A stretch of DNA of 64,000 nucleotides from assembly GCF_900700375.1 (NCBI RefSeq), contig NC_041711.1, forward strand, positions 18,655,279-18,719,278, given 5' to 3'. A program made the position numbers and the translations under genes. Positions 10,735-25,929 of the stretch are shown one piece after another (positions within the stretch are counted from its first letter, which is position 1; each line of letters begins with the position of its first letter). This DNA is from Denticeps clupeoides (lineage: Eukaryota > Chordata > Actinopteri > Clupeiformes > Denticipitidae). The notes beneath the pieces are model-generated. The model saw only the letters and a list, made by a program, of their open reading frames with translations. It made no database searches and was not told where the DNA came from.

Positions 10735-11503
10735 AACCAGGTTGATCTGAAACTCAGTCAGGTCCACATTCAGGGACCATCAAAGCACAGGGAAGCAGTG
10801 ATGGAGGACACAATCTGGCTGATGAGCCAGTTGAGGTTGGTGTAAGTGGTACGCTCAATGTCTAGGTTTCTGTGACAGATCTCATAGATGGTGTAGCCGC
10901 CAAATGTTGCAAGGTTAATGGTTGTAATATCCTAGGTGGAACACAGGGTGGCACATACAGGTATTCAGGTATAAAGGTAGCACAAACTATGTTGTTGGTA
11001 GGTGTTTGACCCGGAAGGGCAAAGGGTTTTTGAACGCTTGCACGAATGCTACGCCGACTGTTTGCTGTACCTCCAACTCCAACTGCTAACTGGTGATATC
11101 TGCAAAGTGCTTTGGAATAAATGATACGCATTTGGACATTTTTGTATTAGAAATCGAGGTTCATTTAATTGTGTAGCATATAACGGAACCAACAGAGTAT
11201 AGCATTGTTACATCAAGCGCGTCAGCCAGGCCACGTCCTGTGTCAGGCACCTCAGTAGTTCGGTAAAAAACCAAACTCCTTTAATAGATGGCTTCATTGT
11301 CGACCATGTGAAGGCACAGTCCGAGTGCTCCAGACTGGTGTGGACACCTGAGGAGCTGGGTAGACCGCATACTTTAGTTTGGACTTTTTTCCATAGTCAA
11401 CAGAGAGACACTCCATTAACAAGGAGGTGAAACTAGAGCCAGTTCCTACGCCAAAACTGTGGAGGATCAGGAGGCCCTGGAGCACAGTACAATGGTCAGC
11501 TTA
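10735..11503 (-). pseudogene. Alpha-tubulin pseudogene fragment, split by an insertion
   Basis: The minus strand is clearly alpha-tubulin. 11503-11284 reads [20 protein letters not shown] (parent: HSFGGGTGSGFTS), then [10 protein letters not shown] and YPAPQVST, then a deletion of about 11 codons and a frame slip into the [14 protein letters not shown] region. 10891-10735 continues NLDIER.TYTNLN.LI and [13 protein letters not shown] to the LTEFQ region. The two halves flank a 392-bp insertion. It covers roughly residues 125-255 of a protein of about 450. Vertebrate alpha-tubulins encode this stretch in one exon, so lack of introns does not prove retroposition. A dead gene copy. Confidence 0.9.
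10892..11283. mobile_element. 392-bp insertion with 8-bp target duplication, family unknown
   Basis: The octamer ATAGATGG occurs exactly at both junctions (10884-10891 and 11284-11291), and tubulin reading resumes across them. The insert starts TGTAGCCGCC and ends ACTCCTTTA. The ends are not clear inverted repeats. An 8-bp duplication is usual for hAT transposons, but the terminal sequence is not a textbook hAT end. A short minus-strand ORF inside resembles nothing I recognise. Confidence 0.65.
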
Positions 11504-11631
11504 AGAAAAAAAACAGGAAAGACAAACTATATAAAAAACACTTGAAACTAATGAAATGTGCAAATGCGGACACGGTCAAGAACCATATGAATGATTTTGT
11601 TTCCGAAATGAGAGAGTCAAAGACTTCCTGT

Positions 11632-13954
11632 TGATCTACCTTGATGATGTGATCCTGTATTCTTCGAACTTTGATAGTCATTTAGTGCACCTGCAACAAG
11701 TGTTTGAATGGCTTCACCATCATGGGCTTAAGCTCCAGCCCCAGCGGAAGGTGAAGTACTTGGGCCACATCATGAGTCGAGAGGGGGTCGCCGTGGACCC
11801 AGAGAAGACTGCCGCAGTACGGGAGTGGCTAGTTCCCACTATGGTGAGAGAAGTACGTTCCTTCCTGGGTTTTGTAGGTTATTACCGCTGCTTTGTCTTA
11901 GGGTTCTCGGAGATTGCACAACCCCTGAATAGCTTGCTCCAAGGAACAGGGGGTAAGAAGACCGCGACTGTATCCTGGACTTCGGCCTGACAAGAGGCTT
12001 TTCAAAGACTCAAAAGGGCCCTCATTTAGACCCCAGTCCTGGTCTATGCAGATTTTAACATGCCCTTTCAGTTATATATGGATGACAGCCTCCACGGCCT
12101 TGGGGCCGTACTTGCTCAGGTACAAGAAGGGAAGGAGAGGGTGATTGCATATGCAAGCCGTAGTTTACATGCAGCAGAAAGGAATGACAAGAATTACAGC
12201 TCCTTTAAACTGGAATTATTGGCATTTGAAGTGGGCAGTCACAGAGAAATTTAAAGACTATCTCTGGGGGGCATCTTTTACAGTCTATACCAATAACCGT
12301 CCCTTAACTCATCTTCAGACTGACAACTTGGGGGCAACAGAACAGCGTTGGGTGGCCCAACTGGCCAACTATAACTTTGAACTCTGCTATAGGCCCGGGT
12401 CCGCAGACTAAAATGCAGATGCCCTATCCCGGGTTCCTGTTGTGGCCTGAAATAACATAGTGGAAGCACATATGGTCTCACAACCCAGAGGGGGGGGAAA
12501 TATGGGGGTGCCCGTAGTAGGGGAACATCCTCCGGGGAATTGGGTGACCCTTCAGGGGGCTGATCCTAATCTTAGTGTGGTGCGTCAGTGGAAAACAGAA
12601 GGCATGGTACGTCAACCGCAGGGTACACATTCCCTTTCAGCGGTCGGCCAGAGGCTACTTGATGGGATTCTAGTACGGGAGAGTCAGGACCCTGTGATTG
12701 GACAGACATTGGTGGTGCCAGTCACGAAAACCCGGGAAATCTGGGAATCCTATCATGGCGCTTTTGGCCATGCTCTGCGTCAGAGAATGGTGCGAGCACA
12801 CAGGGGGCGGGTGTACTGGAAGGGCTTGGCTCATGATTGTGGGAAGTGGCCAACAGAGTGCCATCAGTGCATTCTGGGTAAAAGAGAACAAGAGGATAGG
12901 GTGCCCCTTCAGCCTGTGGTGAGTCATTACCCCTTTTGAAATTTTGCCCATGGACTTTCTTTCATTAGGTAGAGTGAATGACTCCCATCCTTATATATTG
13001 GGGATGACTGACGTGTTTTCCAAATATGCCATAGCCATCCCCACAAAGGATCAGACCGCACAGACTACAGTGAAAGCTCTATGGAGGTATTTGTTCCAAC
13101 TGTTTGGGTGTCCAGAACGAATTCTAACAGATCAGGGGGGTGCTTTTGAATCCGACCTCATGAGAGAACTGTGCCAAGTGTATGGTTGCTCTAAGAGTCG
13201 CACAACTCTTTACCATCCTCAAGGTAATGGAGCTTGTGAGTGGTTTAATCAGACCCTCCTGAGGCTATTAAATACTTTAGATCAGGAGGGCCAGACACGT
13301 TGGGCAAGTCAATTGCCTCACTTGTTGCAAGCCTATAATAATACCCCACACAGTTCAACAGGCCTAGCACCTTTTTACATCCTGTATGGGAGACATGCTC
13401 GACTGCCAGTTGATATGGCCTTAGGCATAGGCTTAGGCTTACCACAGACACAGGGCTCTTTGAATGACTGGGTGCAACAACACCAAAGACAGTTAGTGAC
13501 AGCCTACCATCAGGTATGGAGACAGACACATCAGCGGCAAAAGTGGGACCGACAGCGTTATGAAAGGAGGGCCAAAGCCCTCCCCTTGGTGCCGGGGGAA
13601 CGAGTACTCTGTAGGAACTTAAGGAGGCGGGCCCGGGGAAAATTAGGATCCCAAAGCCCTTTTGTGGTCGTCTCCCAACCTAATCCTGGCCAGCCAGTTT
13701 ATGTGATACGCCCCGATGGGAGTGGGGAGTGGGGAGGTATCACAGGGTGGTGTAGGCCTGTTAATTTTCTGTGTGGCCCTCCACAGTCAGGCCCCTCCCA
13801 AAATGAAGGACATGCATTAAGAACTGCCATCGATTTAGGGGAACAGAGGCAGGTAGGTCCTTACTCTCAAGGGAGTGTTGGGATTGAGAGTTCAGGACCT
13901 AGGCGCTCCAACAGAGTTAATTTTGGGGTGCGCCTCAACAGATTTGGGAATTAG
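11632..13954 (+). mobile_element. Ty3/gypsy fossil B: RT, RNase H and integrase, 5'-truncated
   Basis: In order on the plus strand: the end of reverse transcriptase (IYLDDVILYSSNFDSHLVHL; VREVRSFLGFVGYYRCF), RNase H (LYMDDSLHGLGAVLAQ; VIAYASRSLH; TVYTNNRPLTH), and a long intact-looking integrase stretch from 12944 (PMDFLSLGRVNDSH; ILTDQGGAFESDL; YHPQGNGACEWFNQTLLRLL) ending at 13954. Gag, protease and the first half of RT are absent, so it is truncated at its 5' side. A few other breaks are present. It is less decayed than fossil A, so probably younger. Confidence 0.9.
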
Positions 13955-13989
13955 TGGTCGGGACGACAAATGTTAAAAGGGGGAGAGGT

Positions 13990-15295
13990 ACATGGAAATG
14001 TCAAGTACATGAAATTGTAGTATTGTGTTAATGGCTGTTGATATGTTTCTGTTTTGCATTTCCCCTGACTGGCGCTCAGTAATGGTTCCGGGACTAATTA
14101 AACCCTAATAATGACTGGATATGTTCCTACAAGGGACTGGTGTTGCATCAGCCTGAATTTCAATGACTCTGATTGGACTGATTGGTGAAGACAGGGTATT
14201 GGCTGTGGGAAGGTCTGTGTTTCTTATAAATAGGGCCCACCTTAAGTCATAGGGGCGAGTTTTTTTCGGGGAGAGCAGTGACGAGGACCCGGAACCGGGT
14301 TATGGGACGTGACCGATGACAGCAGCCCGAATGGCGGCAACGCGACCGAGCTGTGACCAGTGGAGTAGTAGAGGGCGGGGCAGCCAGCGATGCTGTAGCC
14401 AGCGACAACATTGCAAGCTAAGTATCCCTGAAGGGATGTCGGAGTTGTAATTTCCGGCTGACAAGCGATTGCCTGCCGACCCGAAACATTCCATCTCGTT
14501 GCCCGACTGTCTTCGTGTATTCAGCGGGATTGTCCTACAGCGGCTGAGGCCGGCGCCGGAAGGCAGTTTGGAAGGAGTGGAACAGCATCTACACTCCGGT
14601 GGCTGTTTCATTCATACGGCTTGGAAAGGAACTGGGCGGAGTTGGTGGCCGAGCACTCAGGAAGAGGGCTTGGGGCGTGTTCGCGGGATTCAGGGCTGTG
14701 TGATCCGGCGCAGCTGCAGAGTGGAATGCCTGGAGACCGTCATGTGCACAATTCTGGTTTGACAGTTTGGATGACCTTTTGGTTTTGTACTGGTCGGTGG
14801 GGGAAACAGTACAGACTGTTTTAGGATCTTTCTCTTATTAAATATGTATTTTTATACAGGTATATCTTTACTGAATATTCAGGATTGTTGTATGGATGGG
14901 GGGGGTTCAGGTAACCAGCCTGGTTCATTTACTATACTGATTTTTATTACCCACCCAACCCTCTTAGAGTGAATTAGTGGTACTTTACAGCGGTTCGTAA
15001 TGTGTGTTTGGTGTGATTTAATATTTTGAAGAATTGTAGGTTTGTAAATGTGCTTTGAACTTTGTCACGATTTGCTGTGTGTGTATCGGGGAGGGTGGCA
15101 TCAAAACGCCAGTATTGGTGATGTGTATCAGCTCCGGGCAGTGTTTTGTTCTGATACGGCCCCAACAGGTGTTTTATCTGGTTGACCTAAACAGCAAATA
15201 AAGTGTTACTGGCTCTAATTGTACTTTGCGTGTTGCCTGTGTCCGGGGTGGACAAAGTTGGAGCATCCAGTGACAGTGACCTCATGGTCACGACA
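13990..15295 (+). mobile_element. Probable 3' LTR of gypsy fossil B
   Basis: A purine-rich tract (AAAAGGGGGAGAGG, 13976-13989) precedes the stretch. A possible start TGTCAAG at 13999 and end CACGACA at 15295 give matching TGTC...GACA termini. A TATA box (TATAAATA, 14225-14232) and an AATAAA signal (15197-15202) lie in LTR-like order. The length would be about 1.3 kb. No 5' LTR is seen to confirm the edges. Confidence 0.55.
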
Positions 15296-15900
15296 GGTAT
15301 TTACTTTTTCAAACCTTCATTAAAATCATTTGAAATCTACAAAATTGTATGTAGAGAAGTAGAGAGCTACTCTAAAAAACACAATGTTGCAAGTATCACA
15401 TGCTCACTGTTCACTTAAGACGACCTCATCATTTAGACACAATCAAATGCACGTTTCAAACTACAAATAATCCAGCAGTTTCTAATTTGTAGTATTTGAA
15501 TAGAGAAAACAACTCACGTTGTTCATCCACAAAATGGTTTTCTCGTTATAGCAAGCAAAATTCCTTAAAAGTGTCCAAACTCTCCTACCCCTGCGGTTCT
15601 CTCTCAGAAAATTATTTTTTCACCCTTCAGAAACTAAAGACGGTGCAAAGACAATGGCGGCTTCTCTCGCTGATGTCCCTGGAAGTTGACGTGCCGTGCG
15701 TGTTCTCTGTCAGATCCGCGTTCCAAACCCAACCCAGGATCTCCTCCTTTATGGCCTAGTGCACTATCACGACTGTCCTCCTTCTAGTGTTTTTTTGTTT
15801 TCCTTACAGAGTGTGGCAGCAGCGTACTTTTATAGTCCGCTTTAGTAAATAATTTCCATTTGTAACTGTGAGTACCTACAATGTTGCCAAGTAAAACGAT
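15296..15900. other. Intergenic stretch with no recognised gene
   Basis: Mixed-composition sequence with no supportable gene. A piece around 15640-15760 is more GC-rich but has no splice-supported ORF. Confidence 0.4.
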
Positions 15901-15949
15901 CACAGTGAATACAGGTTTATGACAGGTGCATGCTAAAGAACTCAGGCAT

Positions 15950-18415
15950 CGGGGACGTAGTGTCAGCCCGGGGAAAGGACAGCCAGACCGGAGGACAGCT
16001 GGCCGAGTGAGATCCTGAGGAAGAACAAAGGATGCAACGCGAAGCGGCGGCCCCGGGGGAAACAAGCCGGCGTCAGGAACAGGCTGTGTACATGCCATCC
16101 AGCTGGGTGACTTCTATCTTCCTCGGGAGTTCACATCGGTCATCATCAGCGCCGCTTACATTCCACCGAAAGCGGATCCTCAGAATCCTCAGAGCCTGCA
16201 CAGACCAGCTAGCACCTGTGTTCACAGAGATATTCAACCTCTCTCTATCTCAGTCGGTCATCCCCACATGCTTCAAGGAATCCATCATTGTTCTGGTCCC
16301 AAAGAAACCCCATGAGCCCCATGCTGTACTCCCTGTACGCATACGACTGTACAGCCACTACTAACTCCACCACCATCATCAAGTTTGCTGACGACAGTTT
16401 GCTGACGTCGTGGTGGGCCTAATCTCTGACAACGACAAGACGGCCTACCTGGAGGAGGTTGGAAATCTGGTGAACTGGTGCCAGAGGAACAATCTCCACC
16501 TGAACGTCACCAAGACAAAGGAGTTAATAGTGGACTTTAGTACTGTAAAACCCACCTATCAGTCCAATAATGGAACCTGATATTACGGTGAAGGGTTTAG
16601 CGTGTATGACGTTTTTTGACGCAAAATAAAATAACAAATCTACAAAATTAATTTATTTATCAACCGGATAAATAGTCTTAGATCTGTATTATCTGACTCC
16701 AATATAGCTACCAAGACTATTCACTTTAGATGGGTTGTTGGAATGAACAGGACAATAGGGACTGAACAATGTATAAAATTAGGGAGAACTAAAGACTCTG
16801 CAAATTTGCATTGACTTAACGAATCTTTATCAGCAAAACAGTGGCCAGTTAGTAAATCAAGTATGATTTATAAAATAACTTTCTACCATGCGGATTTGCA
16901 CCGACTGACAGGCTGATCACACCAGGGGCAGGAAGAAAGGAACTCTCTGTGGTTCACACAAAATACCTGCTTACGTGCTATAGGATCAAGAAGTTCTTTA
17001 AACATACATAAATCTGGCGTGTTGCCATATGATCAGCAAGTTCCCCCTATAACCAACAACTTTAGTTGACAGAATATTCTATAACAAGACTGGAGATTAA
17101 AGATATCAAAATTTACATTTATTATGATACATAATCTTCACAGCTCTACAGATATAGTAAATACAGTTCCTTAATTGTCCAAAACAGGATAAAATGATAG
17201 AATGAAAATCAATCCAACATACCCAACAGATGTTGCACACAGCACTGGATAAAAGAACAGGTAGCAGAGTTCTTAAAACCGCAGCACGTGTGGGAGAAAC
17301 TGAATGCAGTGACTCCCCGAGCGGCATGTTACCTTCCCTTTTGTATCCTCGATCTGGATCACTTTGGGGGGGGTCACTATACGACCCCCTCAAGTGTTGG
17401 AGACCTTTGATGTTGTTATGGTTTGGTTTTAGTACTAACATATTTGTTATATCTTATATCTGTTTAATTTATGTGACAGGGGACATTGAGCCAATGAGAA
17501 TAAATCTAAACACGCATGTATTGTCATGATACATCCATATATATATATATATTGTACTCAAATTAAACACCCAAGGAACTCTGCTTCCCCCAGAGGTGAG
17601 AGGGGCTTTCCTGCCATCCTCAGGATGAAGAGTCTGTGGGAGAGATCTCATCCACCTGTTCTCGTGACCATTTGGTAAATAATAGTCTGTGGGATCGATT
17701 ACGTTTCCAGGTTCTCGTGGTTTTTCTGAGGTGTCAGGATGTCCCCTGCTGGGACAGGCCTGGTCCTGCTGGGATCCTTACAGTACCAAGCAGGAGAGGA
17801 CCTACCAGACCCCTGTAATCAACAGGAGCCCAGTGGAGAGAGTGGACAGTTTCTGATACCTCGGTGTTAACATCACATCACATCAAGACCTTGGTGAAAA
17901 AGGCCTGTCAGCGTCTCTACCACCTCAGACGCCTGAGAGACTTTAGACTGCCCTCCGAGGTGCTCAGGAACCTCTACTCCTGCACCATAGAGAGCATCCT
18001 GATGGACAGCACCATGGACAGGCGAGCCCTACAGAGGGTGGTTCGATCAACTGAACACAGAGAGAATGAGGAGGAGCTTCTTCCCGCTGGCTATTCGAGC
18101 TCGCAACAATAACAACACTTCATAGAACTCCAATAAACTCCAGCACTTTCACTCTCAATCACTTCTGGACTCAATTCCCCTTGAAATCCTTGCGCAACTT
18201 TTAATTAAAATGTTAACTCTTTTTACCCCTTTTTTGCACATTTACCTTGCTATACTTTAGCACTTTATACTTTGACTCCACCTATTTGCACACCTTCACC
18301 CTACCTGTTACACATATTTTATGTTTTAGGTTAAAGACATAAAAGTGTAATTTCACTGCATATCATACCGTGTATGACTTTGTACGTAAATAAAATCTGA
18401 ATTTGAAAATTTGAA
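15950..18415 (+). mobile_element. CR1/Rex-type LINE, internally deleted, split by a solo LTR
   Basis: The plus strand carries an endonuclease piece (QLGDFYLPREFTSVIIS, 16100-16160), then directly an RT start (TDQLAPVFTEIFNLSLSQ, 16200-16260). A deletion follows, then the catalytic region (TTIIKFADDS, 16370-16400) and its downstream helix (CQRNNLHLNVTKTKELIVDF). After the LTR insertion it resumes with SPVERVDSF and VKKACQRLYHLRRLRDFRLP (17830-17960) and ends in a 3' tail (AATTTCACTGCATATCATAC ... AATAAAATCTGAATTTG) at about 18415. A similar tail fragment lies at 63150-63215. Non-functional. Confidence 0.85.
16544..17782 (+). mobile_element. Solo LTR of an unclassified LTR retroelement, 1239 bp
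   Basis: It starts TGTAAAACCC, ends GGATCCTTACA, and is flanked by a 4-bp target duplication GTAC (16540-16543 and 17783-17786). LINE reading runs up to one side and resumes on the other. TG...CA ends plus a short direct duplication are the mark of integrase-mediated insertion. No internal coding region is present, so it is a solo LTR left by recombination. The 4-bp duplication and length suit gypsy-like or spuma-like elements. It is younger than the LINE it interrupts. Confidence 0.75.
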
Positions 18416-18480
18416 TTTGACCGTATGATCCGCCGTGGCGAGCCGCTAAGTGAACGCCACTATAAAACAAGGCTGGGTGT

Positions 18481-18530
18481 CGCCACCTGGTGGCGAGAAT
18501 GTTCGCAACTACCTGTCTCTCTCTCTCGCC

Positions 18531-18569
<39 letters not shown>

Positions 18570-18572
18570 ACA
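18481..18572. repeat. CTCF-like near-palindrome followed by (CT)n(CA)n microsatellite
   Basis: CGCCACCTGGTGGCG (18481-18495) is a near-perfect palindrome similar to the CTCF core. A (CT)-rich run (about 18516-18544) passes into (CA)14 at 18545-18572. Confidence 0.7.
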
Positions 18573-18894
18573 GTGGCTTCCGCAGGGTCAAGCTGTAGTG
18601 TATAAACCTTAAAGCAACCCTCTAATCCTGATACAACAACTACTACTAACTACAAACTTAACTACTAACTTAGCAGGGGTTTCGTAGCAGACTAAGACAT
18701 TCGTGCATGCAGATTATACCTTTTTAATACTTTTTCATAATAATTCAGAACGTTTAAGTACATTGTGGATAAATGATAATGTTGAACTGTTGCAGGAGTA
18801 ACTTTCCAGCCAATATTATATTCATCATGAGCTGAGTCCCCTTTTATTGCGCCACTCTTGTCTGTACAAAGGTCCTGCAGCCACATCCTGTTAC

Positions 18895-19378
18895 TCATTT
18901 ACCGGCGCAGGCGCGGCGTCCGGCGGCGGGGTCCGCGCACGTCAGTCCGCGTCGGCTTGTCGGTAAGAGCTTCCCCGAGTTCCTCAAATGCACCAGACAG
19001 CCGCGAGCGAGTAGGTGTTGCGGCTCCATGCAAAACGAATCGTTGGACGTGTTGCAGAGCACGCAGTTTGGGGGAAGTGCTGCTGCGGGCTCATAGTTCA
19101 CTCGACGGCCAGTCGGATTCACGCAGACCTCCAGGTAACAGGACGCGCATCTTCGTTTCGTAGTCGACCTCGTAGCCACAGGTTACCCAAATTCTTCCGG
19201 GCGGTTTTGCACTGGAGGCGAGAAAGTTGCTGAGCTCCTTTAGTAAATGTTGCATGGAAGTGCATCTGGACCGGGAGGATAATTTCCTAAATGCCATTAA
19301 TTTACTTTCTTCTCTGTGTGAATGTGTTGCACCTTATTGTCCAGGTGTGGGCTGTTTCGTCTCTACTGTCTGCTTTAG
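18895..19378 (+). promoter_or_regulatory. CpG-rich promoter and probable 5' UTR exon of the dehydrogenase gene
   Basis: The sequence changes abruptly to CpG-dense (GGCGCGGCGTCCGGCGGCGG near 18910) after AT-rich repeats, with no TATA box. A good donor, CTCCAG|GTAACA, follows 19133, so a non-coding first exon ending there is likely. Acceptors before 19378 (TTGTCCAG and TGCTTTAG) could join it to the coding exon. The transcript start is not determinable from sequence. Confidence 0.5.
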
Positions 19379-19522
19379 GTGACATCAAAGCTCTATTTGA
19401 CTCAACACAAACGTGACCAATTGGTGTTTCTGTGAAAAACTGCCCCGTTATTGGCAATATAGGCTGGGATCTATAATATATTGTGCCTCTGTAGTGCTTT
19501 TTACGTATGTGTCTGCATCGGC

Positions 19523-20710
19523 ATGGATTCGTTCGGTCAGTTTCATCAACTGGTACAGTTTACTTCCATTTGTCTGTTTCTAGCCATGTTCCTGTACGTC
19601 GTAGGCCTGGTGGTCCTGTACTACGCTTACCGCTATTTAAAGGAGCTCAAGACCGTCCCCGATAAAGGCAGCAAGTATGTATACATCACAGGCTGTGACT
19701 CTGGCTTTGGGAACTTGCTGGCCCAAACGCTGGACAAGCGTGGATTCTGCGTTATCGCTGCGTGCTACACGGAGAAGGGCGAGGAGGAGCTGAAGAAGGC
19801 CTGCTCTTCACGTCTGACCACCATCCACCTGGACGTACGCAGCACGGACAGCGTGGACAAAGTCGCCGCCTTCATCAAAAACAAAGTCGGACTCAAAGGT
19901 GAATTGTGTGTCAAACCGTATCGGGACCCGGTCTGGGAAGACACTGTCCGTGCTTTAGTCCTCATGCCACTGGTTGACGGTGAAATCTGATTGTGAAATA
20001 CGGTGATTTTGTCAATATTTGTCTGTGCTGTTGCTCTACAGTCTAGAAGTTTGCTTAAGCGCCGTATTTTGCTCAATTCCAACAGGCCTCTGGGCGGTGG
20101 TGAACAACGCCGGTGTGTCGGTACCTTCCGCGCCCTGCGATTGGCTGAGCATCGGCGACTACAAGTCCATGCTGGATGTCAACTTGAACGGGGTTATTGC
20201 CGTGACGCTGAGCGTGCTGCCGTTAATTAAGAAGGCCAAGGGCCGGGTCGTGAACGTGGCCAGCGTGTTTGGACGGGTCAGCCCGATCGGCGGCCCTTAT
20301 TGTGTCTCGAAATACGGAGTGGAAGCCTTTAATGACAGCCTCAGGTACGTATATAAACTCAAACAAAGACTCGTTTTCGTCAGCATGTACCGATGCCTCC
20401 GCAGGACTGAGTTGATTCATTTGGAGACATTTGACCCCCTTTTTTTTTTTTTGTTGTGTTACTTTTCCCTTATGTGGACTGTTGCAGCTTTCTGGGTCAG
20501 TGACAGGTTCACATTCTCTGCCCAGATTAAGTTTCACGGTGATCTAATACCGACTGATATTTTCCTGTCGTAAAAGACAGTCTGGGTTAACCTTTGTTCT
20601 CAGCCCAGCGTTTGATATATGTATCAGTGACCTTTCACACAACTTATTGCAGTTATTCAGCCTTTGTACAGCCAAAGTAATGCTAGTCAGAACTGAGCTC
20701 AGCTTTCACC

Positions 20711-20751
<41 letters not shown>

Positions 20752-21496
20752 GTCGGCATAAACCACACGTAATTGTAATGTGGTGTGCATGTAGTAAAAG
20801 ATTTGAAGCCATATTAGCAGCCTTTAACTCCCACAGTTCAGAGGCTTGTAACGGAAGATGGTTTCTTTTGAAACCGTTCAGTATAGATGATATCTTTTTT
20901 TTTTCTTCTCAGGATTGGCATGAAGCCGTTTGGAGTGAAAGTCCTCTGCATTGAGCCAGGCTTTTTTAGAACCAACGTGACAGACACTCGGATCATAACG
21001 CACAATACGCGTGAGCTGTGGAACAAGTTGCCGCAAGAAATCAAGGACGAATACGGTGATGATTACCTAGAAAAAAGTAAGCCTATTCATTTTTAACGTT
21101 TTAGGATTAGATATCTTAAATCTGCTTATAGTACACATGCCTGAATCAATTCTTTTAATTATGTATATAATTGCAAAACGTTAATATTCAAATACGTGGT
21201 GTCATGGAAAAAGACGTTCCATGCTGACCTAGTCGGACTGCTTTTAATTTCCTCACGGTCTTCATCACACAGCAGAAAAGATCATGATGGAAAAGGTTTC
21301 CAAATTCTCTGACCCGGACCTGATGAAGGTGGTGAGCTGCATGGAGCACGCCATTTCAGCCACACACCCCCGGAAGCGCTATTCTCCTGGATGGGACGCC
21401 AAGTTCTTCTGGATCCCGATGTCATATGCACCCACCTGGCTGTTCGACTACCTGTTGCTGAAAGAGGCCGTCAAACCGGCCAAATCCAACATCTAA
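19523..21496 (+). CDS. dhrs9: Membrane short-chain dehydrogenase/reductase, DHRS9/RDH16 family (SDR9C)
   Basis: NAD(H)-dependent oxidoreductase of retinoids and 3-alpha-hydroxysteroids, anchored in the ER membrane. Four coding exons (19523-19898, 20086-20344, 20913-21076, 21273-21496) give 340 aa. I chose the ATG at 19523 because it directly precedes a hydrophobic anchor (residues about 10-37); an in-frame ATG 14 codons upstream is less likely. Cofactor motif TGCDSGFG (about 55-62), NNAG, and the active-site pair YCVSK are present. The catalytic Ser is kept (NVASVFGRV). Wording such as FGNLLAQTLDKRGF, IEPGFFRTN and FWIPMSY...DYLLLK looks closer to DHRS9 than to RDH16/HSD17B6, and human DHRS9 is linked to KLHL41/PPIG, which supports the symbol. 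A teleost rdh1-type paralogue remains possible. Confidence 0.88.
20712..20749. repeat. (GT)19 microsatellite
   Basis: Uninterrupted GT dinucleotides in intron 2 of the dehydrogenase gene; likely polymorphic. Confidence 0.95.
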
Positions 21497-22572
21497 AAGT
21501 GTTGTATTTGTTTTTCTTTCTGTCCCAGCAAATGTATTTCCCTTTTGTGTTTAGATGCAGAAACTGCATGCGGAATTAGAAATGAGTATTTTGACTGTAA
21601 GCAGCATGAGCCTAATGTAAATTATCAAGCAGAACTTTTCTTGCATATGTATTTGCGTGCTTGAAAGAAATGAGCTGAAGTAAAGTTAACCTTGTCACCA
21701 CAGGGTAAATCTTTGTCCACCCAGCAGTACACCACAAACCAACAGGGCTTACAGGGCTCAGTATAGGGGGGGGGGCTGAGTCTGCAGTTTTTACAGAATT
21801 TATCAGGCAACTTTATCCCGAGCAGCCAGAGTTACAGGGACATTTACTTCCATTACTTCATAATAGTATTGCTTGGTGATTTTCAGGGGGTGGCATAAAA
21901 AAAAAAAAAGTTAGATAATAGAGCTGGTAGTGATATTGATTTAGAGGCATTGATAATGATAATCGAATGACATCACAAGACCAGTAAAGGGTCATACTTC
22001 TAGTTGCCAGCAGATTTTTCAATTTTCTAAACAGTTTGTCCCAAGCAGATTAAAACCATGAATTTTGTGTTGGTGAGCTGACAATCTTGAGTAATGAATA
22101 CAGAAGGATTGAAATCCATAACCTGCTCTTTTTAAAAGGTTAGGAGCACTATGTAAAATCCAGCATAACTGCAACATAAGGGATGTTTTTAGTTATATTA
22201 TACCTAGCTCATATGACACTCCGCATGTTTACTTTGGCCCTCATTGAAGTATGAAAAAGAGGGCAGAGAATACGCCCCTGGGTGTAATTCAGATTTGGTG
22301 AAATTAAAAGCAGAAGATAAATTCCATATTTAACTGAATGCCAGTTAAATCCACCCTTATAAGCAAACCATACTGGTCCAGTTACACAATTCCACCCCCC
22401 CATCAAAACACTGAATAATTCTTGAAACACTGAAGAGAACACAACTACTGATAGAGTTCCATGTGAAAGTGTGTAATATATATATATAAAAATAAAAGTT
22501 TAACTGCAAGTGGTAAGTAACGGTATAGTGTAAAATCAGTTTTCATAAAACAGATTTATCGTAAGACCGATC
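21497..22572. other. Dehydrogenase 3' UTR and convergent intergenic space
   Basis: The 3' UTR of the plus-strand gene begins here, but I see no strong AATAAA close by. A decayed SINE/LINE-tail scrap (TTTATCAGGCAACTTTATCC, near 21797) and a poly(A) run (about 21898-21910) are present. The genes on either side converge. Confidence 0.5.
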
Positions 22573-22578
22573 TTTATT
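22573..22578 (-). terminator. atp5f1b: Polyadenylation signal of atp5f1b
   Basis: TTTATT on the plus strand is AATAAA on the minus strand, about 157 bases after the stop codon. Confidence 0.6.
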
Positions 22579-22734
22579 TCCCCCATTGTTAAATGGAAAC
22601 ATTAAATAGAACTTTCAAGGACTGACAACAGGTACAATTGTTTTGAATGACTTCGTACAAAGCAAGTGCTCCATCCATACCTTCCCCCCCGCCAACCCAA
22701 TCTTTTGCTAATGAAAATACATTAATACGGTGAT

Positions 22735-25793
<3,059 letters not shown>

Positions 25794-25866
25794 CGCTAAA
25801 ATGGCTGAAGGTGGAACGGGACGGTGGCGGCGCGGGGTTTATATAGACGAGCCGGTAAACACAAGT

Positions 25867-25919
25867 ACGCATGCGTGGCAAACATGGCGACTTGGTAGGC
25901 CGTCCTTACTGCGCATGCG
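25867..25919 (-). promoter_or_regulatory. atp5f1b: Two NRF1-like palindromes upstream of atp5f1b
   Basis: ACGCATGCGT (25867-25876) and GCGCATGCG (25911-25919) lie 74 and 118 bases upstream of the start codon. Both match the core of the NRF1 consensus (TGCGCATGCGCA). An ATGGCG string near 25884 resembles a YY1 core. NRF1 and YY1 are known to drive nuclear genes for oxidative phosphorylation. There is no TATA box. Confidence 0.6.
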
Positions 25920-25929
25920 GCACCCACTG

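Noticed and set aside
16544-17782. Short ORFs inside the solo LTR as a small gene
   Set aside because: No recognisable product; the edges are those of an LTR with a target duplication.
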